From positions 62,001 to 126,000 of the forward strand of contig NZ_VRYE01000005.1 of NCBI RefSeq assembly GCF_008041835.1: a stretch of DNA of 64,000 nucleotides. The letters run 5' to 3'. This DNA comes from Ectopseudomonas mendocina (GTDB lineage: Bacteria > Pseudomonadota > Gammaproteobacteria > Pseudomonadales > Pseudomonadaceae). Positions 9,786 to 22,256 of this stretch are shown here, in pieces. Position 1 is the stretch's first letter. Every line of letters starts with the position of its first letter. A model generated the notes under the pieces. The model had not been told where the DNA came from and did no database searches. It was given only the letters and a program-made list of their open reading frames with translations. The translations under genes were made by a program, and so were the position numbers.

Positions 9786-11189
9786 TCAGCCCGGATCGCG
9801 ATGATTGGGGTAACGGTTGTCCACTGCCACGCTGACGGACTCTCGGGTGGCGATATCGATGCCCTCACTGGCCACCTCGGCCAGGAAGTCGATCTGCTCG
9901 GGGGTGATTACGTAAGGCGGCAGGAAATACACCACGCTGCCCAGTGGGCGCAGCAGCGCGCCGCGCTTCAGTGCGTGCTGGTACACGCGCAGGCCACGCC
10001 GCTCCTGCCAGGGGTAAGCTGCCTTGCTGGCCTTGTCCTGCACCATCTCGATGGCCAGAGCCATGCCGGTCTGGCGCACTTCGGCGACATGCGGATGGTC
10101 GGCCAGGTGCGCGGTGGCGCTGGCCATACGCGCCGCCAGGGCCTTGTTGCGTTCGATCACATCGTCATCGCGGAAGATGTCCAGCGTCGCCAGGGCAGCG
10201 GCACAGGCCAGCGGATTGCCGGTGTAGGTGTGCGAGTGGAGGAAGGCGCGCAGGGTGGCGTAGTCGTCGTAGAAGGCGCTGTACACCTGATCGGTGGTCA
10301 GCACCGCAGCCATCGGCAGGTAACCACCGGTCAGTGCCTTGGACAGCACCAGAAAGTCAGGGGTAATGCCGGCCTGTTCGCAGGCGAACATCGTGCCGGT
10401 GCGGCCGAAGCCGACGGCAATCTCGTCATGGATCAGGTGCACGCCATAGCGGTCGCAGGCCGCACGCAAAAGCTTGAGGTAGATCGGGTGGTACATGCGC
10501 ATACCGCCGGCGCCCTGGATCAGCGGCTCGACGATCACTGCGGCCACTTCATGGTGGTGCTCGGCCAGCGTCTGCTCCATATGGGCGAACATGGCGCGCG
10601 AATGCTCCTCCCAGCTCACGCCCTCGGGACGCAGGTAGCAGTCCGGGCTGGGCACCTTGAGGGTGTCGAGCAGCAGCGCCTTGTAGGTATCGGTGAACAG
10701 CGACACGTCGCCCACCGACATCGCCGCCACGGTTTCGCCGTGATAGCTGTTGGTGAGGGTTACGAAGCGCTTCTTGCCGGCCTGGCCGTTGTTGAGCCAG
10801 TAGTGAAAGCTCATCTTCAGCGCCACCTCGATGCCCGAGGAGCCGTTGTCGGCATAGAACACCTTGTTCAGGCCTGCCGGGGTGATCTGCACCAGACGTT
10901 CGGACAGCTCGATCACCGGCTGATGGGTGAAGCCAGCCAGCATCACATGTTCGAGGCTTTCCAACTGCTCGCGGATGCGTGCATTGATGCGAGGGTTGGC
11001 ATGGCCGAAGACGTTCACCCACCACGAGCTGACCGCATCCAGGTAGCGCTTGCCTTCGAAGTCTTCCAGCCACACACCGGAGGCCTTGCGAATTGCCACC
11101 AGGGGCAGGCGCTCGTGATCCTTCATCTGGGTGCAGGGGTGCCACAACACGTCGAGATCGCGTTGCATCCAGTGATCGTTTAGGCTCAT
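9786..11189 (-). CDS. bioA: Adenosylmethionine-8-amino-7-oxononanoate aminotransferase
   Basis: BioA makes 7,8-diaminopelargonate in biotin synthesis, transferring an amino group from SAM to KAPA with pyridoxal phosphate. The 467-residue class III aminotransferase shows the PLP-binding block HDEIAVGFGRTG (Asp255), Schiff-base Lys284 in LSKALTGG, and the N-terminal WHPCTQM and SSWWVN motifs typical of BioA rather than other class III enzymes. The other biotin genes are not in the window. The 259-base divergent space towards the cytochrome b561 gene must hold its promoter; I could not identify a biotin operator there. Confidence 0.95.
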   Translation of the reverse strand: MSLNDHWMQRDLDVLWHPCTQMKDHERLPLVAIRKASGVWLEDFEGKRYLDAVSSWWVNVFGHANPRINARIREQLESLEHVMLAGFTHQPVIELSERLVQITPAGLNKVFYADNGSSGIEVALKMSFHYWLNNGQAGKKRFVTLTNSYHGETVAAMSVGDVSLFTDTYKALLLDTLKVPSPDCYLRPEGVSWEEHSRAMFAHMEQTLAEHHHEVAAVIVEPLIQGAGGMRMYHPIYLKLLRAACDRYGVHLIHDEIAVGFGRTGTMFACEQAGITPDFLVLSKALTGGYLPMAAVLTTDQVYSAFYDDYATLRAFLHSHTYTGNPLACAAALATLDIFRDDDVIERNKALAARMASATAHLADHPHVAEVRQTGMALAIEMVQDKASKAAYPWQERRGLRVYQHALKRGALLRPLGSVVYFLPPYVITPEQIDFLAEVASEGIDIATRESVSVAVDNRYPNHRDPG

Positions 11190-11448
11190 GAGCTATCTCC
11201 CAGTATTCGGCGGCACAGCCTACCAGAAGCCGCAGCACAGGCGTGGCAGCTGCCGTCGGTCAGGCCTTATGCGCCGCCGACGCCGCTGGCGACGAACTTT
11301 GCGCAGGGCCTTGGCACTAAGCGGGTCTGCACCGGCGAATGGTCGAACGAGATATCGCATTTCTCGATGTTTCATAGCGAAAAATTCCGCTTTAAATCGA
11401 TATATTTGCCGTTAGTCTTGCTCGGAATCTGGATTAGGAAAGCCCCCC

Positions 11449-11994
11449 ATGCAATGGCGCAATACCTCTGCTCGTTATGGTCTGGTCAGCGTGCTGCTGC
11501 ACTGGCTGGTCGCACTGGCCGTATTCGGCCTGTTCGGCCTTGGCTTCTGGATGGTGGGGCTGAGCTATTACGACCCGTGGCGGCAGAGCGCACCGGACCT
11601 GCACAAGAGCATTGGCATCCTGCTGTTTGCCGTGATGCTGCTGCGGGTGCTGTGGCGTTTGCTCAACCCGGCGCCGGCGGTCCTGAGCAGCCATGGCCCG
11701 CTTACTCGCCTGGCCTCCAAGCTCGGGCATGGCGCGCTCTACCTCGGCCTGTTCGGCGTGATGATCTCCGGTTACCTGATCTCTACCGCCGATGGCCGTG
11801 GCATCGACGTATTCGGGCTGTTCAGTGTGCCGGCAACCCTGACCGGTATCCCGCAACAGGAAGACATCGCTGGCGCCATCCACGAATACCTGGCCTGGGG
11901 CCTGGTGATCTTCGCCGTGCTGCATGGCCTGGCCGCACTCAAACACCATTTCATTGACCGCGACAGCACCCTGCTGCGGATGTTCGGGCGCTGA
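11449..11994 (+). CDS. Cytochrome b561 family membrane protein
   Basis: This 181-residue inner-membrane di-haem b-type cytochrome has four transmembrane helices and His18, His52, His145 and His159 in the positions expected for haem ligands of the E. coli CybB type. Such proteins move electrons from quinol to other acceptors, including superoxide. The start ([11 protein letters not shown]) is the family's usual N-terminus and follows an AGGAAAG site. A YceI-family gene follows after 58 bases; cytochrome b561 and YceI genes are often neighbours, as in P. aeruginosa PA0422-PA0423, which suggests a joint role. Confidence 0.92.
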   Translation: MQWRNTSARYGLVSVLLHWLVALAVFGLFGLGFWMVGLSYYDPWRQSAPDLHKSIGILLFAVMLLRVLWRLLNPAPAVLSSHGPLTRLASKLGHGALYLGLFGVMISGYLISTADGRGIDVFGLFSVPATLTGIPQQEDIAGAIHEYLAWGLVIFAVLHGLAALKHHFIDRDSTLLRMFGR

Positions 11995-12052
11995 AGCATT
12001 CAAATCGGGCCAAGGCCCATCTAGATCGACAACCTCGCAAGGAGAACACCCC

Positions 12053-12628
12053 ATGTTGAAGAACGCCCTCGCTGCACTGGTTCTGGGGTCGGCCCTGATG
12101 GGCGGCCAGGCCATGGCCGCCGACTACGCCATCGACAAGCAAGGCCAGCATGCCTTCGTCAACTTCAAGATCAGCCACCTGGGCTACAGCTGGCTGTACG
12201 GCACCTTCAAGGATTTCGACGGTACGTTCAGCTATGACGCTGCCAACCCCGAGGCGAGCAAGGTCAACGTGACCCTGAAGACTGCCAGCGTCGACACCAA
12301 CCATGCCGAGCGTGACAAGCACCTGCGCAGTGCCGACTTCCTCAATGTCAGCAAGCACGACACCGCCACCTTCGAATCCACCTCGGTCAAGTCCACTGGC
12401 GAAGGCACTGCCGACGTCACCGGTAACCTGACTCTCAATGGCGTGACCAAGCCGGTGGTGATCGCGGCCAAGTTCATCGGCGAAGGCAAGGACCCATGGG
12501 GCGGCTACCGTGCCGGCTTCGAGGGCACCACCACCCTGAAGCTGAAGGACTTCGACATCACCAAGGATCTCGGCCCGGCTTCGGAAACCGTCGAGCTGAT
12601 CATCTCGATCGAAGGCATCCGCAAGTAA
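12053..12628 (+). CDS. YceI-family periplasmic lipid-binding-like protein
   Basis: The 191-residue product has a Sec signal peptide (cleavage after AMA, about residue 22) and a YceI lipocalin-like domain. The family binds isoprenoids or other amphiphiles; the P. aeruginosa counterpart at this locus is annotated PasP. Typical sequence includes [20 protein letters not shown] and the ending [18 protein letters not shown] lies 9 bases before the chosen ATG, whereas the longer frame runs back into the cytochrome gene. Probably cotranscribed with cytochrome b561. The ligand is unknown. Confidence 0.92.
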   Translation: MLKNALAALVLGSALMGGQAMAADYAIDKQGQHAFVNFKISHLGYSWLYGTFKDFDGTFSYDAANPEASKVNVTLKTASVDTNHAERDKHLRSADFLNVSKHDTATFESTSVKSTGEGTADVTGNLTLNGVTKPVVIAAKFIGEGKDPWGGYRAGFEGTTTLKLKDFDITKDLGPASETVELIISIEGIRK

Positions 12629-12685
12629 GGAAAACGACCGCTCTAGCGGCCACCTGATGTGGCCGCATGTTCAGCCTGCGGCAAT

Positions 12686-12721
12686 AACAAAAACGCCACC
12701 CCATGGGGTGGCGTTTTTGTT
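12686..12721. terminator. Bidirectional terminator, perfect 36-base palindrome
   Basis: The 18-base arm AACAAAAACGCCACCCCA is followed directly by its exact complement, with T-runs on both sides. It ends both the yceI and the convergent RhlE helicase transcripts. Confidence 0.93.
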
Positions 12722-12732
12722 GGCGCGGCAGC

Positions 12733-14625
12733 TTACTCGTCGCGGTTGCGCGTCAGCAGGGCCGGCTTCTCGCCGCGCGGGCGAGAGTTGTTGCTCAGCT
12801 CGTCGAGTTGCTCGGCAGTGGGGAAGCGATCCAGGCGCGAGCCCTTGTGCATGATGATCGGCTGTTTCTCGCGCGGGTTGCGCACGGCCGCATCTGAACG
12901 TGGCAGCTCGTCACGGTCGAGCGAGGTGATCCGGCCGTCACTGGCAGGGCGACCGCGGCCACGATTGCCGCCGTTACGGCCCTGACCACCTTGGCCGGCC
13001 TGACCGCCACCCTGGCGACGGTTCTTGCCCGCGCCATTGCTGCCGCCGTTATTGCTGCGCGGCCCTTTGCCGTTCTGGCGTGGTTGGCCCTGCGTCGCAC
13101 CGTTGGCCTGAGCGCCGCCGGAGCGGCGGCCACGACCCTGCTGCTTGTTCTGGTTGGGGCTGACGTAGTCGACACGGTTACCGAAGTTGTCGATCTCGTC
13201 GTCGAGGAATTCTTCCGGGTCGCGATCCGGTGGCAGTGGTGGGATCGCAGCGGCGGCCTGGCTCTGACCGTCGTTGCGCGGTCCCTGACCGCGGCGCTTC
13301 TGGCCCTGCGGCTTGGCCTTCTGTTCCTTGCCGCTGTCCTTGCCCTTGTCCCGGCGACCGCCGTTGTTGCGCTCGCCCTTGGGCTTGTCGCCGCCTTCGG
13401 CCTTCTGCTTCTTCTGCTGGCCTGCATTGCGCGGCTGACGCGGCTCACGCACTTCCGGGCGCTCCGCTTCCACGGCGCTGGCATCGAAGCCCATCAGATC
13501 ACCGTCGGGGATCTTCTGCTTGGTCATGCGTTCGATGCTTTTCAGCAGCTTCTCTTCATCCGGTGCGACCAGCGAGATGGCCTCGCCGCTACGCCCGGCG
13601 CGACCGGTACGGCCGATACGGTGAACGTAGTCTTCCTCGACGTTGGGCAACTCGAAGTTGACCACGTGCGGCAGTTGGTCGATATCCAGGCCGCGGGCGG
13701 CGATATCGGTGGCCACCAGGATGCGCACCTTGTTCGCCTTGAAGTCGGCCAGCGCCTTGGTGCGGGCGTTCTGGCTCTTGTTGCCATGAATCGCGGCAGC
13801 CGGCAGGCCGTGTTTCTCGAGGTATTCGGCCAGACGGTTGGCGCCGTGCTTGGTGCGGGTAAATACCAGCACCTGTTCCCAGGCGCCCTGGGTGATCAGG
13901 TGAGCGAGCAGGGCGCGCTTGTGGCTGGCGGCCAGGCGGAAGACGCGTTGTTCGATACGCTCGACCGTAGTGTTCGGCGGGGTGACCTCGATGCGCTCGG
14001 GGTTGTGCAGCAACTTGCCGGCGAGGTCGGTGATGTCCTTGGAGAAGGTGGCCGAGAACAGCAGGTTCTGGCGTTTGGCTGGCAGCTTGGCCAGCACCTT
14101 CTTGACGTCGTGGATGAAGCCCATGTCGAGCATGCGGTCGGCTTCATCGAGCACGAGAATTTCCACATGCGACAGGTCGATGGCTTTCTGGTTGGCCAGA
14201 TCGAGCAGGCGTCCGGGGCAGGCGACGAGCACATCGACGCCCTTTGCCAGCGCCTGAACCTGCGGGTTCATGCCAACGCCGCCGAAGATGCAGGCGCTGA
14301 CGAATTTCAGGTCGCGGGCATACAGCTTGAAGCTGTCATGCACCTGGGCGGCCAGTTCGCGGGTCGGTGTCAGCACCAGTACGCGCGGTTGTTTCGGGCC
14401 GTGGCGCTGTTCGCGATCCGGGTGACCGTCCGGGAACAGGCGCTCGAGAATGGGCAGAGCGAAACCGCCTGTCTTACCAGTACCCGTCTGGGCCGCCACC
14501 ATCAGATCGCGACCTTGCAACACGGCGGGAATGGCCCGCTGTTGCACCGGAGTGGGTTGGGTGTAGCCGGCGGCTTCGACCGCACGGACTAAAGCCTCGG
14601 AGAGACCGAGGGAGGCAAAGGACAT
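12733..14625 (-). CDS. rhlE: RhlE-type DEAD-box RNA helicase
   Basis: This ATP-dependent RNA helicase remodels structured RNA in ribosome maturation and mRNA decay. The 630 residues comprise a RecA-like core (about 1-385) with AQTGTGKT (45-52), PTRELA (87-92), DEAD (160-163), SAT (191-193) and [10 protein letters not shown], then a long low-complexity tail (about 400-600) rich in Gly, Arg, Asn, Gln and Lys, typical of RhlE helicases and able to bind RNA or drive condensation. The start [12 protein letters not shown] is the family's usual N-terminus; the longer frame adds 21 unrelated residues. In P. aeruginosa the mexAB-oprM operon separates the homologous helicase from the YceI gene, but not here. 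Confidence 0.93.
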   Translation of the reverse strand: MSFASLGLSEALVRAVEAAGYTQPTPVQQRAIPAVLQGRDLMVAAQTGTGKTGGFALPILERLFPDGHPDREQRHGPKQPRVLVLTPTRELAAQVHDSFKLYARDLKFVSACIFGGVGMNPQVQALAKGVDVLVACPGRLLDLANQKAIDLSHVEILVLDEADRMLDMGFIHDVKKVLAKLPAKRQNLLFSATFSKDITDLAGKLLHNPERIEVTPPNTTVERIEQRVFRLAASHKRALLAHLITQGAWEQVLVFTRTKHGANRLAEYLEKHGLPAAAIHGNKSQNARTKALADFKANKVRILVATDIAARGLDIDQLPHVVNFELPNVEEDYVHRIGRTGRAGRSGEAISLVAPDEEKLLKSIERMTKQKIPDGDLMGFDASAVEAERPEVREPRQPRNAGQQKKQKAEGGDKPKGERNNGGRRDKGKDSGKEQKAKPQGQKRRGQGPRNDGQSQAAAAIPPLPPDRDPEEFLDDEIDNFGNRVDYVSPNQNKQQGRGRRSGGAQANGATQGQPRQNGKGPRSNNGGSNGAGKNRRQGGGQAGQGGQGRNGGNRGRGRPASDGRITSLDRDELPRSDAAVRNPREKQPIIMHKGSRLDRFPTAEQLDELSNNSRPRGEKPALLTRNRDE

Positions 14626-14780
14626 GAGCAATCCTGTACTAGTGAGGGCGTGGCCCTGGGGGTGTAGAGCCTGGCTTGAATCACGCATTGGGGGGCGTGA
14701 TCCCGTCCGGTACTGCTGGCTTTAGAGCACCAGCATCCGGGCGCAAGCCTGGCGGGAAGGCCCGAGTATAACAGAGCTGA
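14626..14780 (-). promoter_or_regulatory. Structured 5' leader of the RhlE helicase gene
   Basis: No gene fits here. Reading towards the helicase, the leader carries a hairpin with TGCTGG/CCAGCA arms (14714-14719 with 14730-14735) flanked by a second CCGG pairing, and GC-rich runs on either side. I infer a long, folded 5' untranslated region that may let the helicase sense its own level. No transcription start is proven. Confidence 0.35.
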
Positions 14781-14812
14781 TGGCCTGCGTAGCTACCAGC
14801 CTGTCGGTTGGT

Positions 14813-15571
14813 TCACGGCCTGAGATTTTCTGGCTTGGCGTAGCGCCGTTGCAGTTCCGCATAGGCAGGCTCGCGTTTGAAGCGGCGCAGCTCGCGGGCG
14901 AAGTCGCTGGCCAGGCGCTCGAACGCCGGATCCTTGCGCAATGCCAGATACAGGCGGTCGCGGCCGACGGCCTTGCGGTTGTAGTCGATTTGTTCGAGCA
15001 GGCCCAGTTGTGCGCCCAGGTAGAGCCCGGCGCGACGATCGCTGACCACCAGGTCGACCCGGTGACGAATCAGTTTGCCCAGGTTGGCTTCATGGGTCGG
15101 CGCCTCCTCGCGGCTGAACAGGGTCGAGGTACGGAAGCTTTCATTGGCGTACCAATACCCGGGCGAGATGCCGACCACCAGATCGCGCAGGTCTTCCAGG
15201 CGTTCATAGGGATAGGGGCGATTGCGCGCGTGAAACAGCACGAATTCGACGTCGCTCAGTGGCTCTTCGACGAAGCGCATGCTCGCTTCACGTTCTGGCA
15301 GATGAAAAATGTCCAGAATGCCGTCGGCTAGCCCCTGCTCCAGTGCCAGCAGGCAGCGCTTCCAGGGCAGGAACTGCAGGTCGAACTCGATACCCAGGCG
15401 GCGCAGGACCTCGCGTGTGATCTCATAGTCGAGGCCGGCCGCCTGGCCATTTTCTTCATAGACATACGGCGCCCAGGCTTCCGTAACCAGGCGCAACGTT
15501 TCTCCGCGCGCGGAGAACGCGATGGAGCCTAGCAGCAAAATGGCGACGAGCTGGCGCTGGATAGATAGCAT
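14813..15571 (-). CDS. Periplasmic solute-binding protein, family 3 (orphan)
   Basis: This 252-residue protein has a signal peptide (about residues 1-23) and a family 3 solute-binding fold, opening ETLRLVTEAWAPYVYEENGQAAGLDYEI. Such proteins bind polar amino acids or related small molecules in the periplasm, or act as sensor inputs. No ABC permease or ATPase gene adjoins it, so it is an orphan whose partner is elsewhere or absent. A second protein of the same type lies at 41799-42530. The ligand cannot be inferred. It is oriented with ppnN, 48 bases downstream of that gene's start. Confidence 0.8.
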   Translation of the reverse strand: MLSIQRQLVAILLLGSIAFSARGETLRLVTEAWAPYVYEENGQAAGLDYEITREVLRRLGIEFDLQFLPWKRCLLALEQGLADGILDIFHLPEREASMRFVEEPLSDVEFVLFHARNRPYPYERLEDLRDLVVGISPGYWYANESFRTSTLFSREEAPTHEANLGKLIRHRVDLVVSDRRAGLYLGAQLGLLEQIDYNRKAVGRDRLYLALRKDPAFERLASDFARELRRFKREPAYAELQRRYAKPENLRP

Positions 15572-15619
15572 TGCGCCAGATTAGCGATTTTGCCCGCGCC
15601 CCGGAAGCCTGCTTATTGC

Positions 15620-16993
15620 TCAGTCCACTACCCGGTAGCAAGGCTCGTAGGCGCTGCCGCCTGGCAGCTTCATGCGATGCTGCTCGACGAACGCCTGCAG
15701 CAAGCGATCCAGCGGACGCATGATAGTGGTTTCGCCGCGGATCTCGTACGGGCCATGTTCCTCGATCAGGCGGATGCCGTTCTCCTTGACGTTGCCGGCG
15801 ACGATGCCGGAAAAGGCCCGACGCAGGTTGGCGGCCAGGTGGTGCAGCGGCTGCTCGCGGGTCAGGTTGAGGCTGGCCATGGCTTCATGGGTCGGTTCGA
15901 ACGGGTGCTGGAAGCTCTCGTCGATCTTCAGCAGCCAGTTGAAGTGGAAGGCGTCGTTGCGCTCGCGGCGGAACTGGCGCACGGCCTTGATGCCGACCGC
16001 CATTTCGCGGGCCACTTCGGCCGGGTCGTTGACGATCATGCGGTAGCGCTGCTGCGCCGCCTCGCCCAGGGTAGCGCCGATGAAGTCATGCAACTGCTGC
16101 AAGTAAGGGCCGGCGCTCTTCGGCCCGGTGAGGATGACCGGGAAGGGCAGATCCTGATTGTCCGGGTGGGTGAGGATGCCCAGCAGGTAGAGGAATTCTT
16201 CGGCCGTGCCGGCGCCGCCCGGGAAGATGATGATGCCGTGGCCGACGCGGACGAAGGCTTCCAGACGCTTCTCGATATCCGGCAGGATCACCAGCTCGTT
16301 GACGATCGGGTTCGGCGCTTCGGCGGCGATGATCCCCGGCTCGGTCAGGCCCAGGTAGCGGCCGGTGAGGTTGCGCTGCTTGGCATGGCTGATGGTGGCG
16401 CCCTTCATCGGACCTTTCATCACGCCCGGGCCGCAGCCGGTGCAGATGTCCAGGCCGCGCAGGCCCAGCTCATGGCCGACCTTCTTGGTGTATTTGTACT
16501 CCTCGGTGCTGATCGAGTGGCCGCCCCAGCACACCACCATCTTCGGTTCGACGCCGCTGCGCAGGGTCTTGGCGTTGCGCAGCAGGTGGAAGACGTAATC
16601 GGTGATGCCTTCTGAGCTGTCCAGGTCGATACGTTTGTTCTCCAGCTCGCTCTGCGTGTAGACGATGTCGCGCAGGGCGCTGAACAGCATCTCGCGGGTG
16701 CTGGCGATCATCTCGCCGTCGACGAAAGCGTCGGCCGGTGCGTTGATCAGTTCCAGGCGGATGCCGCGATCCTGCTGGTGAATCTTCACTTCGAAGTCCG
16801 GATAGGCCTCGAGGATGGTCTTGGCATTGTCGCTGTGCGAACCGGTATTGAGGATCGCCAGGGCACACTGGCGGAACAGGCGGTAGACGCTGCCCGAGCC
16901 GGTTTCGCGCAGTTGCTGCACTTCGCGCTGGGAGAGGGTTTCCAGGCTGCCCTTGGGGCTGACGGAGGCGTTGATCGTGGAGCGTTTGAGCAT
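15620..16993 (-). CDS. ppnN: Pyrimidine/purine 5'-monophosphate nucleosidase (PpnN, LOG family)
   Basis: PpnN-type enzymes cleave nucleoside 5'-monophosphates to base and ribose 5-phosphate, and in E. coli the enzyme is stimulated by (p)ppGpp. The 457-residue length and the three-part layout (N-terminal about 1-140, central LOG Rossmann domain, C-terminal extension) match PpnN/YgdH rather than the short LOG proteins. The LOG signature PGGAGTAEEF and the nucleotide-loop TGCGPGVMKGPMKG are present. It lies downstream of metF with a 75-base gap containing a GGCCGTCC hairpin (17037-17056). Confidence 0.9.
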   Translation of the reverse strand: MLKRSTINASVSPKGSLETLSQREVQQLRETGSGSVYRLFRQCALAILNTGSHSDNAKTILEAYPDFEVKIHQQDRGIRLELINAPADAFVDGEMIASTREMLFSALRDIVYTQSELENKRIDLDSSEGITDYVFHLLRNAKTLRSGVEPKMVVCWGGHSISTEEYKYTKKVGHELGLRGLDICTGCGPGVMKGPMKGATISHAKQRNLTGRYLGLTEPGIIAAEAPNPIVNELVILPDIEKRLEAFVRVGHGIIIFPGGAGTAEEFLYLLGILTHPDNQDLPFPVILTGPKSAGPYLQQLHDFIGATLGEAAQQRYRMIVNDPAEVAREMAVGIKAVRQFRRERNDAFHFNWLLKIDESFQHPFEPTHEAMASLNLTREQPLHHLAANLRRAFSGIVAGNVKENGIRLIEEHGPYEIRGETTIMRPLDRLLQAFVEQHRMKLPGGSAYEPCYRVVD

Positions 16994-17036
16994 GAGGGGC
17001 GATCCTTCGGCGGCAAGGCGGAGTGTGACGCAGACA

Positions 17037-17056
17037 GGCCGTCCGTGTGGACGGCC
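17037..17056. terminator. Hairpin between metF and ppnN
   Basis: An 8-bp stem GGCCGTCC/GGACGGCC with a GTGT loop lies 13 bases beyond the metF stop. No T-run follows on the minus strand, so it may be a weak terminator or an mRNA-end stabiliser rather than a full stop. Confidence 0.4.
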
Positions 17057-17068
17057 CGGAGGGAGCTG

Positions 17069-17914
17069 TCAACGTGACAGTTTGAGGTTGTTCCAGATGG
17101 CCAGGCTGGGGGCGGCCAGGTTCATGCTGTAGAAGTGCAGGCCCGGCGCGCCGCCTTGTAGCAGGCGTTCGCACATCTCGGTAATCACCTGCTCGCCGAA
17201 GGCGCGAATGCTGTCGCTGTCGTCGCCGTAGGCTTCCAGCTGTTTGCGCACCCAGCGCGGGATTTCCGCGCCACAGGCGTCGGAGAAGCGCGCCAGCTTG
17301 CTGTAGTTGGTGATCGGCATGATGCCCGGCACTACCGGGATATCCACGCCCAGTTTCTGCACGCGCTCGACGAAGTAGAAGTAGCTATCGGCGTTGAAGA
17401 AGTACTGGGTGATGGCGCTGTCGGCACCGGCCTTGGCCTTGCGCACGAAGTTGGCGATATCGCTCTCGAAGTTGCGCGCCTGCGGGTGCATCTCCGGGTA
17501 GGCAGCCACTTCGATATGGAAGTGATCACCGGTTTCAGTGCGGATGAACTCGACCAGTTCGTTGGCGTAGCGCAGCTCGCCGCTGGCCATGCCCATGCCC
17601 GACGGCAGGTCGCCGCGCAGGGCGACGATGCGCTTGATGCCGGCATTCTTGTACAGGTTCAGGAGCTCGCGCAGCTCGGCCTTGCTGTCGCCGACGCAGG
17701 ACAAGTGTGGGGCGGTGGGCACCTTGATCTCGCCATCGAGTTGCAGCACGGTGTTCAGGGTGCGGTCGCGGGTCGAACCCCCGGCACCATAGGTGCAGGA
17801 GAAGAAATCGGGCTTGTAGGCCGCCAGTTGGCGCGCCACGTCCATCAGTTTTTCATGCCCGGCTTCGGTCTTGGTGGGGAAGAATTCGAAGCTGTAGCGG
17901 CGTTCTTGGCTCAT
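17069..17914 (-). CDS. metF: 5,10-methylenetetrahydrofolate reductase
   Basis: MetF reduces 5,10-methylene-THF to 5-methyl-THF with FAD, supplying the methyl group for methionine synthase. The 281-residue protein shows the family features YSFEFFPTKTEAG near the N-terminus, TYGAGGSTRDRT, ALRGDLP and the SDIANFVRKAKAGADSAITQ segment. The start at 17914 (MSQERRYSF) is preferred; the longer frame adds 15 residues translated from the downstream end of an intergenic repeat. It follows ahcY by about 100 bases filled by that repeat and is probably in the same SAH-controlled transcript, as in P. aeruginosa. Confidence 0.95.
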   Translation of the reverse strand: MSQERRYSFEFFPTKTEAGHEKLMDVARQLAAYKPDFFSCTYGAGGSTRDRTLNTVLQLDGEIKVPTAPHLSCVGDSKAELRELLNLYKNAGIKRIVALRGDLPSGMGMASGELRYANELVEFIRTETGDHFHIEVAAYPEMHPQARNFESDIANFVRKAKAGADSAITQYFFNADSYFYFVERVQKLGVDIPVVPGIMPITNYSKLARFSDACGAEIPRWVRKQLEAYGDDSDSIRAFGEQVITEMCERLLQGGAPGLHFYSMNLAAPSLAIWNNLKLSR

Positions 17915-17934
17915 AGGGTTTCTAGCCTTGGAGA

Positions 17935-18012
17935 CGTAGGGTGGATGGCGTTTTTCCATCCACCTTGCGGGAAGTCGGCGGTGGATAAGCCAGGGGCTTA
18001 TCCACCCTACGC
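17935..18012. repeat. Double-hairpin intergenic repeat of the GTAGGGTGGA type
   Basis: Outer inverted arms CGTAGGGTGGA and TCCACCCTACG enclose two hairpins (GTGGATGG/CCATCCAC and GTGGATAAGCC/GGCTTATCCAC). The element fills the space between ahcY and metF. Related elements occur at 28794-28881 and 50385-50406, so this is a dispersed Pseudomonas repeat family, here transcribed between two cotranscribed genes. Confidence 0.75.
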
Positions 18013-18013
18013 A

Positions 18014-19510
<1,497 letters not shown>

Positions 19511-19555
19511 TGGCGGGAGCGACCGGAGCGGTGCCGGTCGCGGTAAAACCCGCCG

Positions 19556-19584
19556 ATTATAGCGAGCCGTGCGTCTACACCCAA
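19556..19584 (-). promoter_or_regulatory. Sigma-70 promoter of ahcY
   Basis: The minus strand has TTGGGT at 19584-19579, a 17-base spacer and a perfect TATAAT at 19561-19556. The predicted transcription start, near 19549, lies about 40 bases before the riboswitch core, so the whole aptamer is in the leader. Confidence 0.8.
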
Positions 19585-19776
19585 GGCTTTCCGTCCGGTT
19601 GCTGTCGCTTACGCTTCCCCCCTGTTTCGTGCCGCACCTTGATCCGGGCCTGATCACGTGTAGCTGAACCTGGGCTGAGCGCTGCGTGTGTTGACAGCTG
19701 TTGTGACAAGAGGTCGCTTGGCCGTACCGGGACGAGCCGCGATACTGGCGCCCCCTGTTGTCCGGAAGTTGCATCG

Positions 19777-22097
<2,321 letters not shown>

Positions 22098-22207
22098 TTA
22101 TTGGGGGACTTGCGTGTGGCTTGCAGATTCGCGCGCCTTGCTTGCGTCGTCTGTCAGGATGCACTCAAGGGCCTGAGTGCGAGGCCCGGTAAATAGGTGC
22201 TCAGGCA

Positions 22208-22246
22208 CGAAAAAGCCCCGCCAGATCGCTCTGGCGGGGCTTTCGT
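22208..22246 (-). terminator. Rho-independent terminator of metK
   Basis: The stem GCCCCGCCAG/CTGGCGGGGC with a short loop and flanking A/T runs lies 10 bases beyond the metK stop. The T-run on the minus strand fits termination of metK; the plus side also has a T-run. Confidence 0.9.
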
Positions 22247-22256
22247 TTTCAGGGGC

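Noticed and set aside
9768..11183. 471-codon open frame antisense to bioA
   Set aside because: The opposite strand encodes a complete BioA with all active-site residues; the His- and Gly-rich translation is typical of a shadow frame.
19691..19719. TTGACA box before the haem lipoprotein gene as a full promoter
   Set aside because: No acceptable -10 hexamer occurs at 16-18 bases spacing.
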